Positions 50,298 to 59,812 of a stretch of 64,000 nt of DNA are shown here, piece by piece. The number at the start of each line of letters is the position of its first letter. The stretch's first letter is position 1. Under the pieces are notes generated by a model that was not told the origin of the DNA, searched no databases, and was given only the letters and a program-made list of their open reading frames with translations. Made by a program: the position numbers and the translations under genes. Source of the stretch: Pilimelia columellifera. GTDB taxonomy: Bacteria; Actinomycetota; Actinomycetes; Mycobacteriales; Micromonosporaceae. The stretch lies in assembly GCF_039532605.1 (NCBI RefSeq), contig NZ_BAAARY010000014.1, forward strand, positions 40,664 through 104,663. Reading direction: 5' to 3'.

Positions 50298-52793
50298 GTG
50301 AGGCCGCTGCGGCTGGACCTGGCCGGCTTCACCGTCTTCCGCGACGAGACCACGATCGACTTCACCGACGCGGACTTCTTCGCCCTCGTCGGCCCCACCG
50401 GGGCCGGCAAGTCCACTATTTTGGACGGGATCTGCTTCGCCCTCTACGGCACCGCCCCACGCTGGAACGACCGGCGCGGCGTCGGCAACGCCCTGGCCCC
50501 CTCGTCGACCGAGGCCCGGGTGCGGCTGGTGTTCGAGTCGGCCGGCGGCCGGTATGTGGCCACCCGGGTGGCGCGCCGCGACGGCAAGGGTCGGGTCAGC
50601 ACCGCGCACGCCGGCCTGGAACAGCTACCGGACGGCTTCGACCTTCGCAGACTCGACGACGGGCTGACCCCGGACGACCTTGGCGAGGTGCTGGCCGGCA
50701 CCCCGGCGCAGATGGAGGCGGCGGTGCTGGCCGCCGTCGGCCTGCCATACGAGCAGTTCACCACGTGCGTGGTGCTGCCGCAGGGTGAGTTCGCCGAGTT
50801 CCTGCACGCCAAGCCGGCCGCCCGGCAGCAGATCCTGGTGAATCTGCTGGGCCTGCACGTATACGAGCGGGTACGGGAACGGGCGACGGTCCGCGCCGCC
50901 CAGGCGGAAGCCCAACTGGCCGCCGTCGACCAGGTTCTCGTCGGGCTCGGCGAGGTCCCCGACGACGACCTGGCGGCAGCCGAACGCCAGATCCAGGCCG
51001 CGACGGGCCTGGCGGCGGCGGTGGAGGCGGCGACGCCCCGGCTGCACGCCGCCCGCGAACAGGTGACCCAGGCCGAGGGCCAGTTGAGCACCGTCGACGG
51101 CCGGTTGGCCCGGCTCGGCGCCGTCGAGACCCCGGGCGATGTCGCCGAGTTGGCCGCCGCGGTGGCCGACGCCCGCCGGGCGGCCGCCGAGGCGGGCGCG
51201 GCCGTCGAGGCGGCCGAGGAGCGGGAGGAGAAGCTGCGCGGCGAGCTGGCCGCCGGCCAGGACCCGAGCACGCTGCGCCTGGCCCTGGACGCCCACGCTG
51301 AGCAGGACGAGCTGACCGCCCGGATCGCCGCGGCCGAGACCACCGTGGCCACCGCCGCGGAAGCGCTGACCGCCGCCGAGCAGGCGTTGACCCAGCGACG
51401 GGAGCGCGCCGCGCAGGCGAGCAGCGAGCTGGAGCGGGCCCGCGCCACGTACGCGGCGGCGCAGGCCGCCGACCGGGCGGCGGCCCTGCGTGCGCACCTG
51501 GTCGTCGGGGCGGACTGTCCGGTATGCGCCCAGCCGGTCGCCGCCCTCCCGGCCCCAGGCGACGGCGGGACCGTGGCCGCCGCCGAGGCCGCCGGCCACG
51601 CGGCCCGGACCACCGCGGACGCCGCCGAGAAGGCCGTGGCAAAGGCCGACGCCGCAGCCCAGGCCGCGCGCGGCCGATGGGAACGGGCCAGCGCCGAACG
51701 GGATCAGTGGCGTGCACAACAGGCCCGGCTCCTGGCCAAGCTCGCCGACTCCCCCGGGCAACAGACGCTGCGGGCGCAGCTCGCCGAGCTGGAAGCGCTG
51801 CGGGCCCGGCTCGACGACGCGACGGGCGCCCTGCGCGCCGCCCGGGAAGCGGACCGGGCAGCCCGAGCGCGGATCGAGGCCGCCCAGGCTCGGGTCGGCG
51901 CTGCATGGCAGGCCTATGACCTGCGCCGGGACACCCTGGCGGACCTCAGCCCACCCACAGTGGCGCGGGAGGATCTGGCCACGGCCTGGCAGGCGTTGAC
52001 GGCGTGGTCCGTCGAGACAATACGGACGCAGACCCGGAGCTGGCAGGAGCACGCCCATCAGGTCGAGTCGGCGCGCGCGCAGGTGGCGGCCGTCGACGCC
52101 GAGATCGCCGGGTTGTTCGCCGGCGCCGGGCTGGACGAGGAGATCGTCGACGGAGCGCCCGGCCAGGACCCGGGTCGGGCGGCGGCCGTGGCCGTGGAGC
52201 GGACGCAGGCGCGCTGGCGCCGGCTCGTCGACCGCCGTGAGCAGGGGGCGGCGCTGCGTGAGCAACGCGGCGAACACGAACGGCAGGCCCACGTGGCCAA
52301 GGCGCTGGCCACCCACCTGCGGGCCAACAACTTCGAGCGTTGGCTGCTCGCCGAGGCCCTGGACCTGCTGGTCGAGGGGGCGTCGGGGATCCTGCGGGAG
52401 CTGTCCGGCGGCCAGTACGAGCTGGTCCACGACAAGGGCGAGTTCTTCGTCCTCGACCACCACGACGCAGGCCTGCGCCGGGCGGTACGGACACTGTCCG
52501 GCGGCGAGACGTTCCAGGCGTCGCTGGCGTTGGCGTTGGCGCTCTCGGAGCAGCTCGCCGGCATGTCCAGCACCTCGGCCAGCCTGGAATCGATCATCCT
52601 GGATGAGGGTTTCGGCACCCTCGACGCGGCCACCCTGGACACCGTCGCGGCGACGTTGGAGACGCTGGCCTCACGGGGGGACCGGATGGTGGGCGTCGTC
52701 ACCCATGTGCCGGCGCTCGCCGAACGGGCGCCGGTTCGCTTCGAGGTGACCCGGGACGCCCGGTCGGCCCGGGTGGAACGGACCGGGCTGTGA
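50298..52793 (+). CDS. sbcC: SbcC/Rad50-like ATPase
   Basis: An 831-aa SMC-like ATPase. Walker A is GPTGAGKST (residues 32-40). Two long Ala/Glu/Arg-rich coiled-coil arms flank a zinc hook CPVC (Cys407, Cys410). The C-terminal lobe has the ABC signature TLSGGETFQASLAL and Walker B ESIILDEGFGTLD. It dimerises through the hook, binds DNA ends and controls the SbcD nuclease. The start is GTG 50298. Its stop overlaps the NurA-like start by four bases. Confidence 0.93.
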   Translation: MRPLRLDLAGFTVFRDETTIDFTDADFFALVGPTGAGKSTILDGICFALYGTAPRWNDRRGVGNALAPSSTEARVRLVFESAGGRYVATRVARRDGKGRVSTAHAGLEQLPDGFDLRRLDDGLTPDDLGEVLAGTPAQMEAAVLAAVGLPYEQFTTCVVLPQGEFAEFLHAKPAARQQILVNLLGLHVYERVRERATVRAAQAEAQLAAVDQVLVGLGEVPDDDLAAAERQIQAATGLAAAVEAATPRLHAAREQVTQAEGQLSTVDGRLARLGAVETPGDVAELAAAVADARRAAAEAGAAVEAAEEREEKLRGELAAGQDPSTLRLALDAHAEQDELTARIAAAETTVATAAEALTAAEQALTQRRERAAQASSELERARATYAAAQAADRAAALRAHLVVGADCPVCAQPVAALPAPGDGGTVAAAEAAGHAARTTADAAEKAVAKADAAAQAARGRWERASAERDQWRAQQARLLAKLADSPGQQTLRAQLAELEALRARLDDATGALRAAREADRAARARIEAAQARVGAAWQAYDLRRDTLADLSPPTVAREDLATAWQALTAWSVETIRTQTRSWQEHAHQVESARAQVAAVDAEIAGLFAGAGLDEEIVDGAPGQDPGRAAAVAVERTQARWRRLVDRREQGAALREQRGEHERQAHVAKALATHLRANNFERWLLAEALDLLVEGASGILRELSGGQYELVHDKGEFFVLDHHDAGLRRAVRTLSGGETFQASLALALALSEQLAGMSSTSASLESIILDEGFGTLDAATLDTVAATLETLASRGDRMVGVVTHVPALAERAPVRFEVTRDARSARVERTGL

Positions 52794-53740
52794 CAATGTG
52801 GCAGGTGGACGGCTGGCAGCCCAGCTACGGCGCGAGTTTCGCCGCGCCCCAGGGACCCAGCGCCCCAGCCGAGACGAAAGTCGCTTTGGACTGCGAGATC
52901 GCCGCCGGGGCGTGGGCCGGCCGCGACGCCGCCCCGGACGTGCGTCGCCCCGACGTGGTGCTGCTCGTCGACGGGGTACGCCGGATCGACGCGACACTGT
53001 GGAGCCAGGAGCCAGACGGGGCGACGTTCCCGGCGCTCGCGGTCTCCTACGCCGCCGGCGTGGTGCGTTGCGACCTGGGCGCGGGGCGGGCGGAGCTGGT
53101 CGGGGCGACGGTCCGGCGTGGTCTGTTCACCGCCAGCCCCACCGCGCAGCCGTTGGTCACCGGGCACGTCAGCTATCCGGTGGTCCATGCCAGGGGCGCG
53201 GTGACCATCGACAAGCTCCCGGCGGCGGTGCAGTCCCCGCTGACCGGGCTGGAGATCGAGGTGTCGGATCAGCAGCGGGTCGACGGGGACCTGCTCGTGC
53301 TCGACGGGCCGCTGCGCCGCCGCGACCACGTCCGCACGGTCGGTTTCGCCAAGACCCACGAACGCGACTACCTTCCGCCGGAGCAGCGGACCGTGACCAC
53401 CGGTCTGGCGGCCGGTCAACGGACCCCGGTGTTCCAGCTGGGTCCGGGGCAGCCGTACTCGTGGTACCTGCGGCTGCCCGGCGGCGGGGGCGGCCCGTGG
53501 GCGGGCGTCATCCGGGTCGAGTGTCCGGGCGAGCGGTCGACGGGCGCGGCGATCGCGTTGGCGGACCTGTCGCAGGTGACGCTGCCGGGGTTGGCGTCGG
53601 TCAGCTACAAGGACCCGCGCGCCCCGCAGAACCTGGCGCCGGTGGCCGGGTTGGAGCGGCGGCTACGGGCGTTGCTGGGCGACTCCCGCCTGCTGCGCCG
53701 TTCGATCCTGCTCGCGACCAGGGCCGGCGCACGGAGCTGA
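52790..53740 (+). CDS. NurA-like nuclease
   Basis: A 316-aa protein following sbcC with a GTGA overlap. It shows the NurA domain layout: an early metal-binding strand VVLLVDGVRRIDA (Asp61), VVRCDLGAGRAEL, then VRTVGFAKTHERDYL, the strand pair SWYLRLPGGGGG and AGVIRVECPG, and the C-terminal block VSYKDPRAPQNLAPVAGLE with RRSILLATRAG. NurA is a 5'-3' nuclease that works inside the HerA ring. The protein is often left as hypothetical in actinobacteria; operon context with HerA and Mre11/Rad50-like genes supports the call. No structure or homology search was run. Confidence 0.72.
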   Translation: MTMWQVDGWQPSYGASFAAPQGPSAPAETKVALDCEIAAGAWAGRDAAPDVRRPDVVLLVDGVRRIDATLWSQEPDGATFPALAVSYAAGVVRCDLGAGRAELVGATVRRGLFTASPTAQPLVTGHVSYPVVHARGAVTIDKLPAAVQSPLTGLEIEVSDQQRVDGDLLVLDGPLRRRDHVRTVGFAKTHERDYLPPEQRTVTTGLAAGQRTPVFQLGPGQPYSWYLRLPGGGGGPWAGVIRVECPGERSTGAAIALADLSQVTLPGLASVSYKDPRAPQNLAPVAGLERRLRALLGDSRLLRRSILLATRAGARS

Positions 53741-53742
53741 CC

Positions 53743-54654
53743 GTGCCGGCGATGGGTGTGGATCGGGTGATGGGGACGCCGCCGGGTTACCGGCTGGGGT
53801 GGTTGGCGCGGTTGCTGACGTTCAGCGCGCACGACCCGTGCGCCCGATTCCTCGACGGGTCGCTGTGGTGGGCCGCCCGGACCCCTGAGGGCCCCGGCAC
53901 GCTCTGGCTGCGCCCCGCGCCGGGGCAGCTGCTGGCGAGCGGGCACGGTCCGGGCGGAAGCTGGCTGGTGGAACGGGCCGACGCCGTCGCGGGGCTGCGG
54001 GACCGGCTCGACGGGTTCGCCGCGCTGGCCGCCAGCCGTCCGACCCTGGCCCGGCTGGCTGGCGCGGTCGGGACGCCCCGGCTGCCGGCGACCGGGCTGG
54101 TGTTCCAGCGGCTGTTGCGGTCGGTGTTGGAGCAGAAGGTCACCGGCACGGAGGCGTACCGTGCCTACGCGGCGACGGTGCGGCACTTCGGCGAGCCGGC
54201 CCCCGGGCCCGTCCCGCTGCTGCTGCCGCCGGACCCGGACGCGGTGGCATCCGCCGGGTACTGGGTGTTCCACCGGTTCGGGGTGGAGCAGCGCCGGGCT
54301 GACACGCTCGCCCGGGCGGCGGCAGCGGCGGCCCGGCTGGAGCGCTGCGGCGACAGCTCGGAGACCACCGCCCGCCTGACGGCTGTCGACGGCATCGGTC
54401 GGTGGACCGCCGCCGAGGTGGTCCGGGTCGTCCATGGCGACGCGGACGCCGTGAGCGTCGGCGACTACCACGTCAAGAACACCGTGTCGTGGGCGCTGGC
54501 GGGCGAGCCGCGCGGCACTGACGAGCGGATGCTTGAGCTGCTGGCGCCGTTCGCCGGGCATCGGGGCCGGGTGTGCCTGCTGCTGGAGGCCGCCGGCCTG
54601 CACGCCCCCCGGTACGGCCCACGGGCGACGATCCGCTCGTTCCACACGTACTGA
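53743..54654 (+). CDS. AlkA-type DNA-3-methyladenine glycosylase
   Basis: A 303-aa HhH-GPD superfamily DNA glycosylase. After an AlkA-like N-terminal domain, the conserved block VFQRLLRSVLEQKVTGTEAY (split: VFQRLLRSVLEQK, VTGTEAY) leads to the helix-hairpin-helix LTAVDGIGRWTAAEVVR. The catalytic Asp lies in SVGDYHVKN. It should excise alkylated bases. GTG 53743 has GGAG upstream and begins two bases after the NurA-like stop, so it belongs to the same operon. Confidence 0.85.
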   Translation: MPAMGVDRVMGTPPGYRLGWLARLLTFSAHDPCARFLDGSLWWAARTPEGPGTLWLRPAPGQLLASGHGPGGSWLVERADAVAGLRDRLDGFAALAASRPTLARLAGAVGTPRLPATGLVFQRLLRSVLEQKVTGTEAYRAYAATVRHFGEPAPGPVPLLLPPDPDAVASAGYWVFHRFGVEQRRADTLARAAAAAARLERCGDSSETTARLTAVDGIGRWTAAEVVRVVHGDADAVSVGDYHVKNTVSWALAGEPRGTDERMLELLAPFAGHRGRVCLLLEAAGLHAPRYGPRATIRSFHTY

Positions 54655-54680
54655 CCCGCTGGTCGGGCACACTGTCGCTC

Positions 54681-55793
54681 ATGTCGCTGCCGATCAGTCC
54701 GCCGATCGAGCCGATGCTCGCGAAGGTCTTCGCCACCGGAGACGCCGACGTGCGCCTGCCGGAGGCGCCGGGCATGAGCTACGAGCCCAAATGGGACGGC
54801 TACCGCTGCATCGTGTTCCGCGACGGCGACGCGGTGGAGCTGGCCAGCCGGGGCGGCAAGTCGCTGACCCGCTACTTCCCGGAGATGGTGGAGAGGCTAC
54901 GCGAACGGCTCCCCCCGCGGATCGTGGTTGACGGCGAGTTGGTGGTGATCCGGCGGGACACCGACCCGCCACGGTTGGACTTCGATCTGCTCGGGCAGCG
55001 GATCCACCCGGCGGCGTCCCGGGTGCGGATGCTGGCCGAGGCCACGCCCGCGGATTTCGTCGCCTTCGACCTGCTGGCCGTCGGCGACGACGATCTCATG
55101 GCGTTCCCGTACGCCCAGCGGCGCGCCCGGCTCGCCGAGGCGCTGCGCGGTGTCGGGTCGCCGGTGCACCTGACCGCCAGCACCGACGACCCGGCGGTGG
55201 CCCGGCGGTGGTTCACCGAGCTGGAGGGCGCCGGCCTCGACGGGCTCATCGCGAAGCCCGCCGATATCCCGTACGCGCCGGGCAAGCGGCTGATGCTGAA
55301 GGTCAAACACGCCCGCACCGCCGACTGCGTGCTTGCCGGGTTCCGGTGGCACACCTCGGGCCCGGTCGTCGGGTCGCTGCTGCTTGGCCTGTACGACGAT
55401 GAGGGCCGGCTGCATCACGTTGGCGTCTGCGCCTCGTTCACTGCCAGGCGGCGGGCCGAGCTGGTCGACGAGCTGGCCACGCTGCGCGAGGAGGTGACCG
55501 ACCATCCCTGGGCGGATGCCGGCGCCGACGGGCAGACCCGGAGACCGGGCGCCCCGAGCCGCTGGTCGGGGGCGAAGAAGAGCATGGAGTTCGTGCCGTT
55601 GCGCCCTGAGCTGGTGGTCGAGGTCGGCTACGACGCGATGGAGGGCGACAGATTCCGGCACACCGCCCAGTTCGTCCGCTGGCGGCCGGACCGCGACCCG
55701 CGCTCGTGCGGCTACGCCCAGCTGGAGCGTCCGCTGCGGTATGACGTCACGACGATGCTGGCGGGTTCTGCTGGCTCTCCAGAAGCTCCCTGA
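54681..55793 (+). CDS. ligC: ATP-dependent DNA ligase (LigC type)
   Basis: A 370-aa ligase. The adenylation motif EPKWDGYR holds the nucleophile Lys37. Further nucleotidyltransferase motifs are LASRGGKS, VDGELVVI, FVAFDLLAVG and LDGLIAKP, followed by RLMLKVKH and an OB-fold. Length and lack of extra domains fit actinobacterial LigC, which works with the LigD-type polymerase in base-excision and end-joining repair. ATG 54681 lies 26 bases after the glycosylase. The 3' end overlaps the K+ channel gene on the other strand by 47 bases. Confidence 0.92.
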   Translation: MSLPISPPIEPMLAKVFATGDADVRLPEAPGMSYEPKWDGYRCIVFRDGDAVELASRGGKSLTRYFPEMVERLRERLPPRIVVDGELVVIRRDTDPPRLDFDLLGQRIHPAASRVRMLAEATPADFVAFDLLAVGDDDLMAFPYAQRRARLAEALRGVGSPVHLTASTDDPAVARRWFTELEGAGLDGLIAKPADIPYAPGKRLMLKVKHARTADCVLAGFRWHTSGPVVGSLLLGLYDDEGRLHHVGVCASFTARRRAELVDELATLREEVTDHPWADAGADGQTRRPGAPSRWSGAKKSMEFVPLRPELVVEVGYDAMEGDRFRHTAQFVRWRPDRDPRSCGYAQLERPLRYDVTTMLAGSAGSPEAP

Positions 55794-56172
55794 TCCGGCG
55801 CAGGTTCTGCTTGATCTCCTCCTGCTCATCGTGCTGGAACGCGTCGTGGTCGACGATGAGCTTGCTCGCGAAGTGGGCGGTGATCAACGGAATGACCAGC
55901 AACACCATCACCGAGATGAGCGTGCCGGCGACGAACCTGCCAGCCGTGGTGACCGGGTACGTGTCGCCGTAGCCGACGGTGCTGGCGGTGACGACCGCCC
56001 ACCACACCGAGTCGCCGAGACCCTTGCCCTCGAAGACGCTGTAGAGCAGGCCACCGATGGTCAGGAGCACGAAGTAGCTGCCGATGAGGGCGCGCGGCCG
56101 GTTGGCCACCCAGGCCAGCGCGTAGTAGGCCGTCCGGAACGGGTACCAGACGATCTCGCCGAGCCTGTTCAC
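55747..56172 (-). CDS. Two-helix potassium channel
   Basis: A 141-aa channel subunit: two membrane helices flanking a pore with selectivity filter STVGYGDTYPVTT. A short amphipathic N-terminus and a charged coiled C-terminus (FQHDEQEEIKQNLRRIREL) suggest tetramer assembly. GTG 56172 is chosen for the GGAGGAG seven bases upstream. It has no RCK or cyclic-nucleotide domain. It is antisense to the end of ligC. Confidence 0.9.
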   Translation of the reverse strand: MNRLGEIVWYPFRTAYYALAWVANRPRALIGSYFVLLTIGGLLYSVFEGKGLGDSVWWAVVTASTVGYGDTYPVTTAGRFVAGTLISVMVLLVIPLITAHFASKLIVDHDAFQHDEQEEIKQNLRRIRELLESQQNPPASS

Positions 56173-56263
56173 GCCGCCGCTCCTCCTTCGACGGACCCGG
56201 CCGGTCGGACCCGCTGCGGTCAATTACCCCACGCCGCCACGGCCCGTTGGGGCGAAACAGCGG

Positions 56264-57031
56264 CTACGACCAGACGTGCGTGGCCTGTTCCTCGGCGGCG
56301 TGTCGGGTCAGTTTGTCACGGTCGCTACGCGCGCAGAGCACGATCGTCGCCCCGACCGACAGCGGCGCCAGCAGCCACCGTAGCGGGTGGTCGTTCGCCG
56401 CCTCGTCCGCGTCGATGAGCACCCGGTCGCCCGGCCTCAGCCCGGCGTGGTCGGCGATGGCCCGCGCCAGGGAGCCCCACTGCTGATGCGTCGACCCGTC
56501 CGGGGTGGCGGCGGAGCCAGCGGCGAAGACGGGACGGGGGGCCTGTGACGCCTGCCGGCCCCGCATCGCCACGGCGAGATCGCGGTAGCCGGCGGGCACG
56601 TCGCCGACCGGGCAGTCGAGACCGACGACGAACCGGTGCCACGCTGGCGGCACCTGCTCCAGCCAGCTACCCAACCGCTCCGCGGAGACGAACACCGCGT
56701 CGACGTGGTCCGCCTCCGCCAGACCGGCGGTCGCCCATGGCCGGTGCTCGACGGCGGCGCCCGTCGCCCAGCAGCCGAGCAGGATGACAGCGCTGCGCCA
56801 GTGCGGGGGCAGCAGCACCGCGCATCGGCTGCCCGGGCCGACCCGGCAGTCGTCATGTAGTAACGCAGCGGTGCGGGCCGCCCGGTCCGCCAGGTCGAGG
56901 GCCACCAGCTCGAACCGCTCGCCCCGGGCGTCGTCTAGGTAGGTCAGCAGAGGCGTGGCGGGCGCCTGTGGGAGGACGCCGCCAAACACGCCGGCGACAT
57001 CGGCGGTTCCGCCGTGTTTCGACCCCTCCAT
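56264..57031 (-). CDS. TIGR03089 family protein (AMP-binding-like)
   Basis: A 255-aa protein of the actinobacterial TIGR03089 family, which resembles a shortened acyl-CoA synthetase N-domain: TPLLTYLDDARGERFEL, AVLLPPHWRSAVILLGCWATGAAV (split: AVLLPPHWRSAVILL, GCWATGAAV) and GLRPGDRVLIDAD. The C-terminal catalytic lid of real synthetases is missing, so activity is doubtful. ATG 57031 is chosen over 57040 because TACGAT ends seven bases upstream, a leaderless -10. Confidence 0.78.
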   Translation of the reverse strand: MEGSKHGGTADVAGVFGGVLPQAPATPLLTYLDDARGERFELVALDLADRAARTAALLHDDCRVGPGSRCAVLLPPHWRSAVILLGCWATGAAVEHRPWATAGLAEADHVDAVFVSAERLGSWLEQVPPAWHRFVVGLDCPVGDVPAGYRDLAVAMRGRQASQAPRPVFAAGSAATPDGSTHQQWGSLARAIADHAGLRPGDRVLIDADEAANDHPLRWLLAPLSVGATIVLCARSDRDKLTRHAAEEQATHVWS

Positions 57032-57066
57032 GCCGGCCATCGTAGGGACCGAAACGGCGACCGCAG

Positions 57067-58673
57067 CTAGAGGGTGAACTTGCCGACGATCGCGCGTAGC
57101 TGTGCCGACATCGTCGCCAGCTCGCTGGCCGCCCGGTGCGCCTCGTTCACGCCGACCGTGGTTTGCTGCACCGAGGAGGCCACCTCGTCGACCGTCTCCG
57201 ACACCCGCGCGCCGGTGCCGGCGGCCTCGGCCACCGACCGGCTCATCTCGTTGGTGGTGACGGTCTGCTCCTCCACCGCCGACGCGATCGCCGCCTGTAG
57301 CTCGTTGATCTTCCCGATGATCGCGCTCACCTCGCCGATCGCCTGCGAGGCGCCGCCGGTGTCCTTCTGGATCGCGGCCACCCGACGACTGATGTCCTCG
57401 GTCGCCCGCGCCGTCTCCTGCGCCAGCTCCTTGACCTCGCCGGCCACCACCGCGAAGCCCTTGCCGGTCTCGCCGGCCCGAGCGGCCTCGATCGTCGCGT
57501 TGAGCGCGAGCAGGTTGGTCTGCTCGGCGATGCTGGTGATCAACTTGATCACGTTGCCGATTTCCGCCGACGAGTCGCCCAACCGCGACATCACCTCGGT
57601 GGTGGCATCGGTCATGGTCACCGCGTGCGAGGCAACCCCGGCGGCCTGGCTGGCGTTCCGGGCGATCTCACGAATGGAGGCGCCCATCTCCTCCGCGCCG
57701 ACCGAGATGGTGTGCACGTTGGCCGACATCTCGGCGGCGGTGCTGGCGACCGTTCCAGCCTGGCGAGCGCCGGTCTCGGCGCTGACAGTGCTCCGCTCGC
57801 TGGTCACGGTGAGCTGCTGGGAAGCGGTGGCCAGCTCGCTGGCGTGACCGCCCAGGGCCCCGATCGCCTCGCGCAGGGCGCCGGCGGCGCGGCGAGCCGC
57901 CGCGGCCATCTGCCCGACCTCGTCGCGCTGGTCGATACCCGATTCGGCGGTCAGGTCACCGTCGCCGATCGACTCCAGCACGGCGGCCACCCGCCGGATC
58001 GGCCGCACGACTGCCCTGCCGATCACGAAGGTGAGCAGGCCCGCTCCGGCCAGCACCAGCACCAGCATCACCAACACAGCGGTACGGATCGCGCTCAGCG
58101 TCTGGTCGAAGGTCTTGCCGGCGGTCAACTCCTGGTTCGCCCGGTCGATCTCGGCGCTGAGCAACGTCTCGTAGGACTTGCGCAGGTCCCGGTTGGCGCC
58201 CATCGAGGCGGCGAGGGCGCCGGCGCGGTCGGTGCGGTACTGGGTGAACTCCTGGTCGAGGGCGGCGAACCACGCGTCGGTCGCCGTGTTGATCGCTGCG
58301 ACAGCGGCCCGCTCGTCAGGGCCGCTCGCAACGCTGAGGGCGCCGTTCAGCGCCGCGTCGACCTTGGTCTTGCGTCCCATCGCATCATCACGGAAGGAGA
58401 TCTTGCCTTCGATGAGGTACCCACGCTCGTCGTTCGCGGCGGCCTTGACCTCCAGCGCGGCGCTGTTCAGACCGACGATGTACGGCACGGCCGAACCGAC
58501 CTCGTGCGCCCGCGTCTGACCAGTTCGCTCATGCCGAGCAGGCTCGTGCCACCGATGAGCGCGGTACCGGCCAGCGCCGCACCCGCCACGAGAGCGACCT
58601 TGAGCTGGATGCCGCGGTTGTCGAGCCAGCGCCTGGCCGGGCTGGTGGAGGTCTGCATGGCATTCTTCGACAC
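57067..58673 (-). pseudogene. Methyl-accepting chemotaxis protein split by a frameshift
   Basis: Two frames make one receptor. The first, from GTG 58673 (AAGGA upstream), gives RRWLDNRGIQLKVALVAGAA and a membrane helix ending GMSELVRR. Near 58508-58514 the frame must change to continue as AHEVGSAVPYIVGLNSAAL. The rest has the four-helix sensor, a second helix (AVLVMLVLVLAGAGLLTFV), HAMP and a full signalling tip (LITSIAEQTNLLALNATIEAARAGE, split: SIAEQTNLLALNA, TIEAARAGETGKGF). Apart from the shift, everything is intact. It may be a recent pseudogene, a sequencing error or a recoding site. A start at 58488 would give a receptor lacking its first helix. Confidence 0.8.
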
Positions 58674-58891
58674 GGGGGCGTCCTTAGCGACAGGCGTAAC
58701 GGTAGCCAACACCTTCGCCTGCAAGCTGCCCAAACTGAGCATCTGCGATCAACCATCAGCAGGCCGAAGACGACGCGGACCAGGTCCAGCGGTCGACCCG
58801 GACCTGGGCCAGACACCTCCGGGATCAAACACCAGAGGGCGTCGTAGCAGTGGACGGTGGCGAACCTGTTTGTTGGAGCGGTCAGACCGGC

Positions 58892-58987
58892 TCAGGCCGG
58901 CGGCGCCTCGTCCGGCCAGTTGGCCCTATTCATCCGGGACGGCTGGACCCGCGGCGGCTCCCCGGCCTGCTTCGGGTAGTCCGGCGA
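58892..58987 (-). pseudogene. 3' relic of a second LigD polymerase-like gene
   Basis: The minus frame reads SPDYPKQAGEPPRVQPSR and ends in WPDEAPPA. The intact LigD polymerase gene 0.9 kb away ends PPDYPKMPGEPKRVQPSR. The match covers 18 residues and is also visible at the nucleotide level. A TAA lies just before the relic, so nothing upstream is translated with it. The membrane protein gene at 59014-59745 sits between the relic and the intact gene. Confidence 0.65.
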
Positions 58988-59013
58988 TTACCCCGCATAC
59001 ATACACCCACCTC

Positions 59014-59745
59014 TTAACGCGAGTTCGCCACTTCCGTGCGGGTCGACGACTGGCCGACAACCTCCCGGCGCAGGGCGCGCACGCCGAGAAAATTGAGCCC
59101 AACCCCCCAGATCAGAAACATCAGCGGCCACATCGCCCAGCTCAGCGCTGTCATCGTTCCGCCTAGTAGCTGGACCACCATGCCGAACGGCGTCAGGTAG
59201 TCGCGCACGAAGTGCAGCGGCTCGGCAAGCCCGAGCAGCCCCCACACCGCCATCGGCAGCAGAGTCGCAACGCACGCGACTGCTGGCGAACGCAGTAGCA
59301 GCCCGCAGGCGGTCCCGGTCAACTGCGCCACCACTTGGACGAGCACGCCGCCCGCCCCGATCACCACGGCGTCCTGCCAGGGGTGAACCGAGGCGCCGGG
59401 CGGCGCCAACGCGAGCGCCGCCGCGCTGAGCAGCGCGCCCAGCAGGGCGATCCCGGTCGCATACACACCAGCCGCCCCGAGGGTGGAGCGCAGGGAAGCA
59501 GGAGCGCGGCGTAGGTCGTGAACAAGCAGGACGCCGACGAACGGCAGGGTCACCGACATGAGCTGCTGGAGTGGTCCGGCGATGCCGGCGAAACTTCGCA
59601 TGGCGGGGTCCATCGGCACGGCCGCTGCCGCCAGCACGCCCAGTCCTACGGTGACCGCCAGCAGCCATCGCCGCGCTCTGGTACCAACCGCACGGTGCAA
59701 CACCAGGTTGATCTCGCCGCCGTCACGGCTGTTGCCCCGCGCCAT
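59014..59745 (-). CDS. Multi-pass membrane protein (ABC-2 permease-like)
   Basis: A 243-aa protein with six hydrophobic segments, starting at ATG 59745 after GGGAGG. The order and loops (LVLHRAVGTRARRWLLAVT, VLLVHDLRRAPASLRST, HPWQDAVVIGAGGVLVQVV) resemble small ABC-2-type permeases, but no ATP-binding partner is adjacent. Function unknown. It lies between the LigD polymerase gene and the second LigD relic. Confidence 0.6.
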   Translation of the reverse strand: MARGNSRDGGEINLVLHRAVGTRARRWLLAVTVGLGVLAAAAVPMDPAMRSFAGIAGPLQQLMSVTLPFVGVLLVHDLRRAPASLRSTLGAAGVYATGIALLGALLSAAALALAPPGASVHPWQDAVVIGAGGVLVQVVAQLTGTACGLLLRSPAVACVATLLPMAVWGLLGLAEPLHFVRDYLTPFGMVVQLLGGTMTALSWAMWPLMFLIWGVGLNFLGVRALRREVVGQSSTRTEVANSR

Positions 59746-59812
59746 ATCTCCGCCTCCCAAGGGTGAAGGAAGGCTAACAGCGGGACCGGCCGTCCCGCTG
59801 TCCTCAGCGGAC

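Noticed and set aside
52798..53742. Upstream extension of the AlkA frame through the NurA-like gene
   Set aside because: The extension is Arg/Gly-rich and overlaps the NurA-like gene in another frame. Glycosylase homology starts only after GTG 53743.
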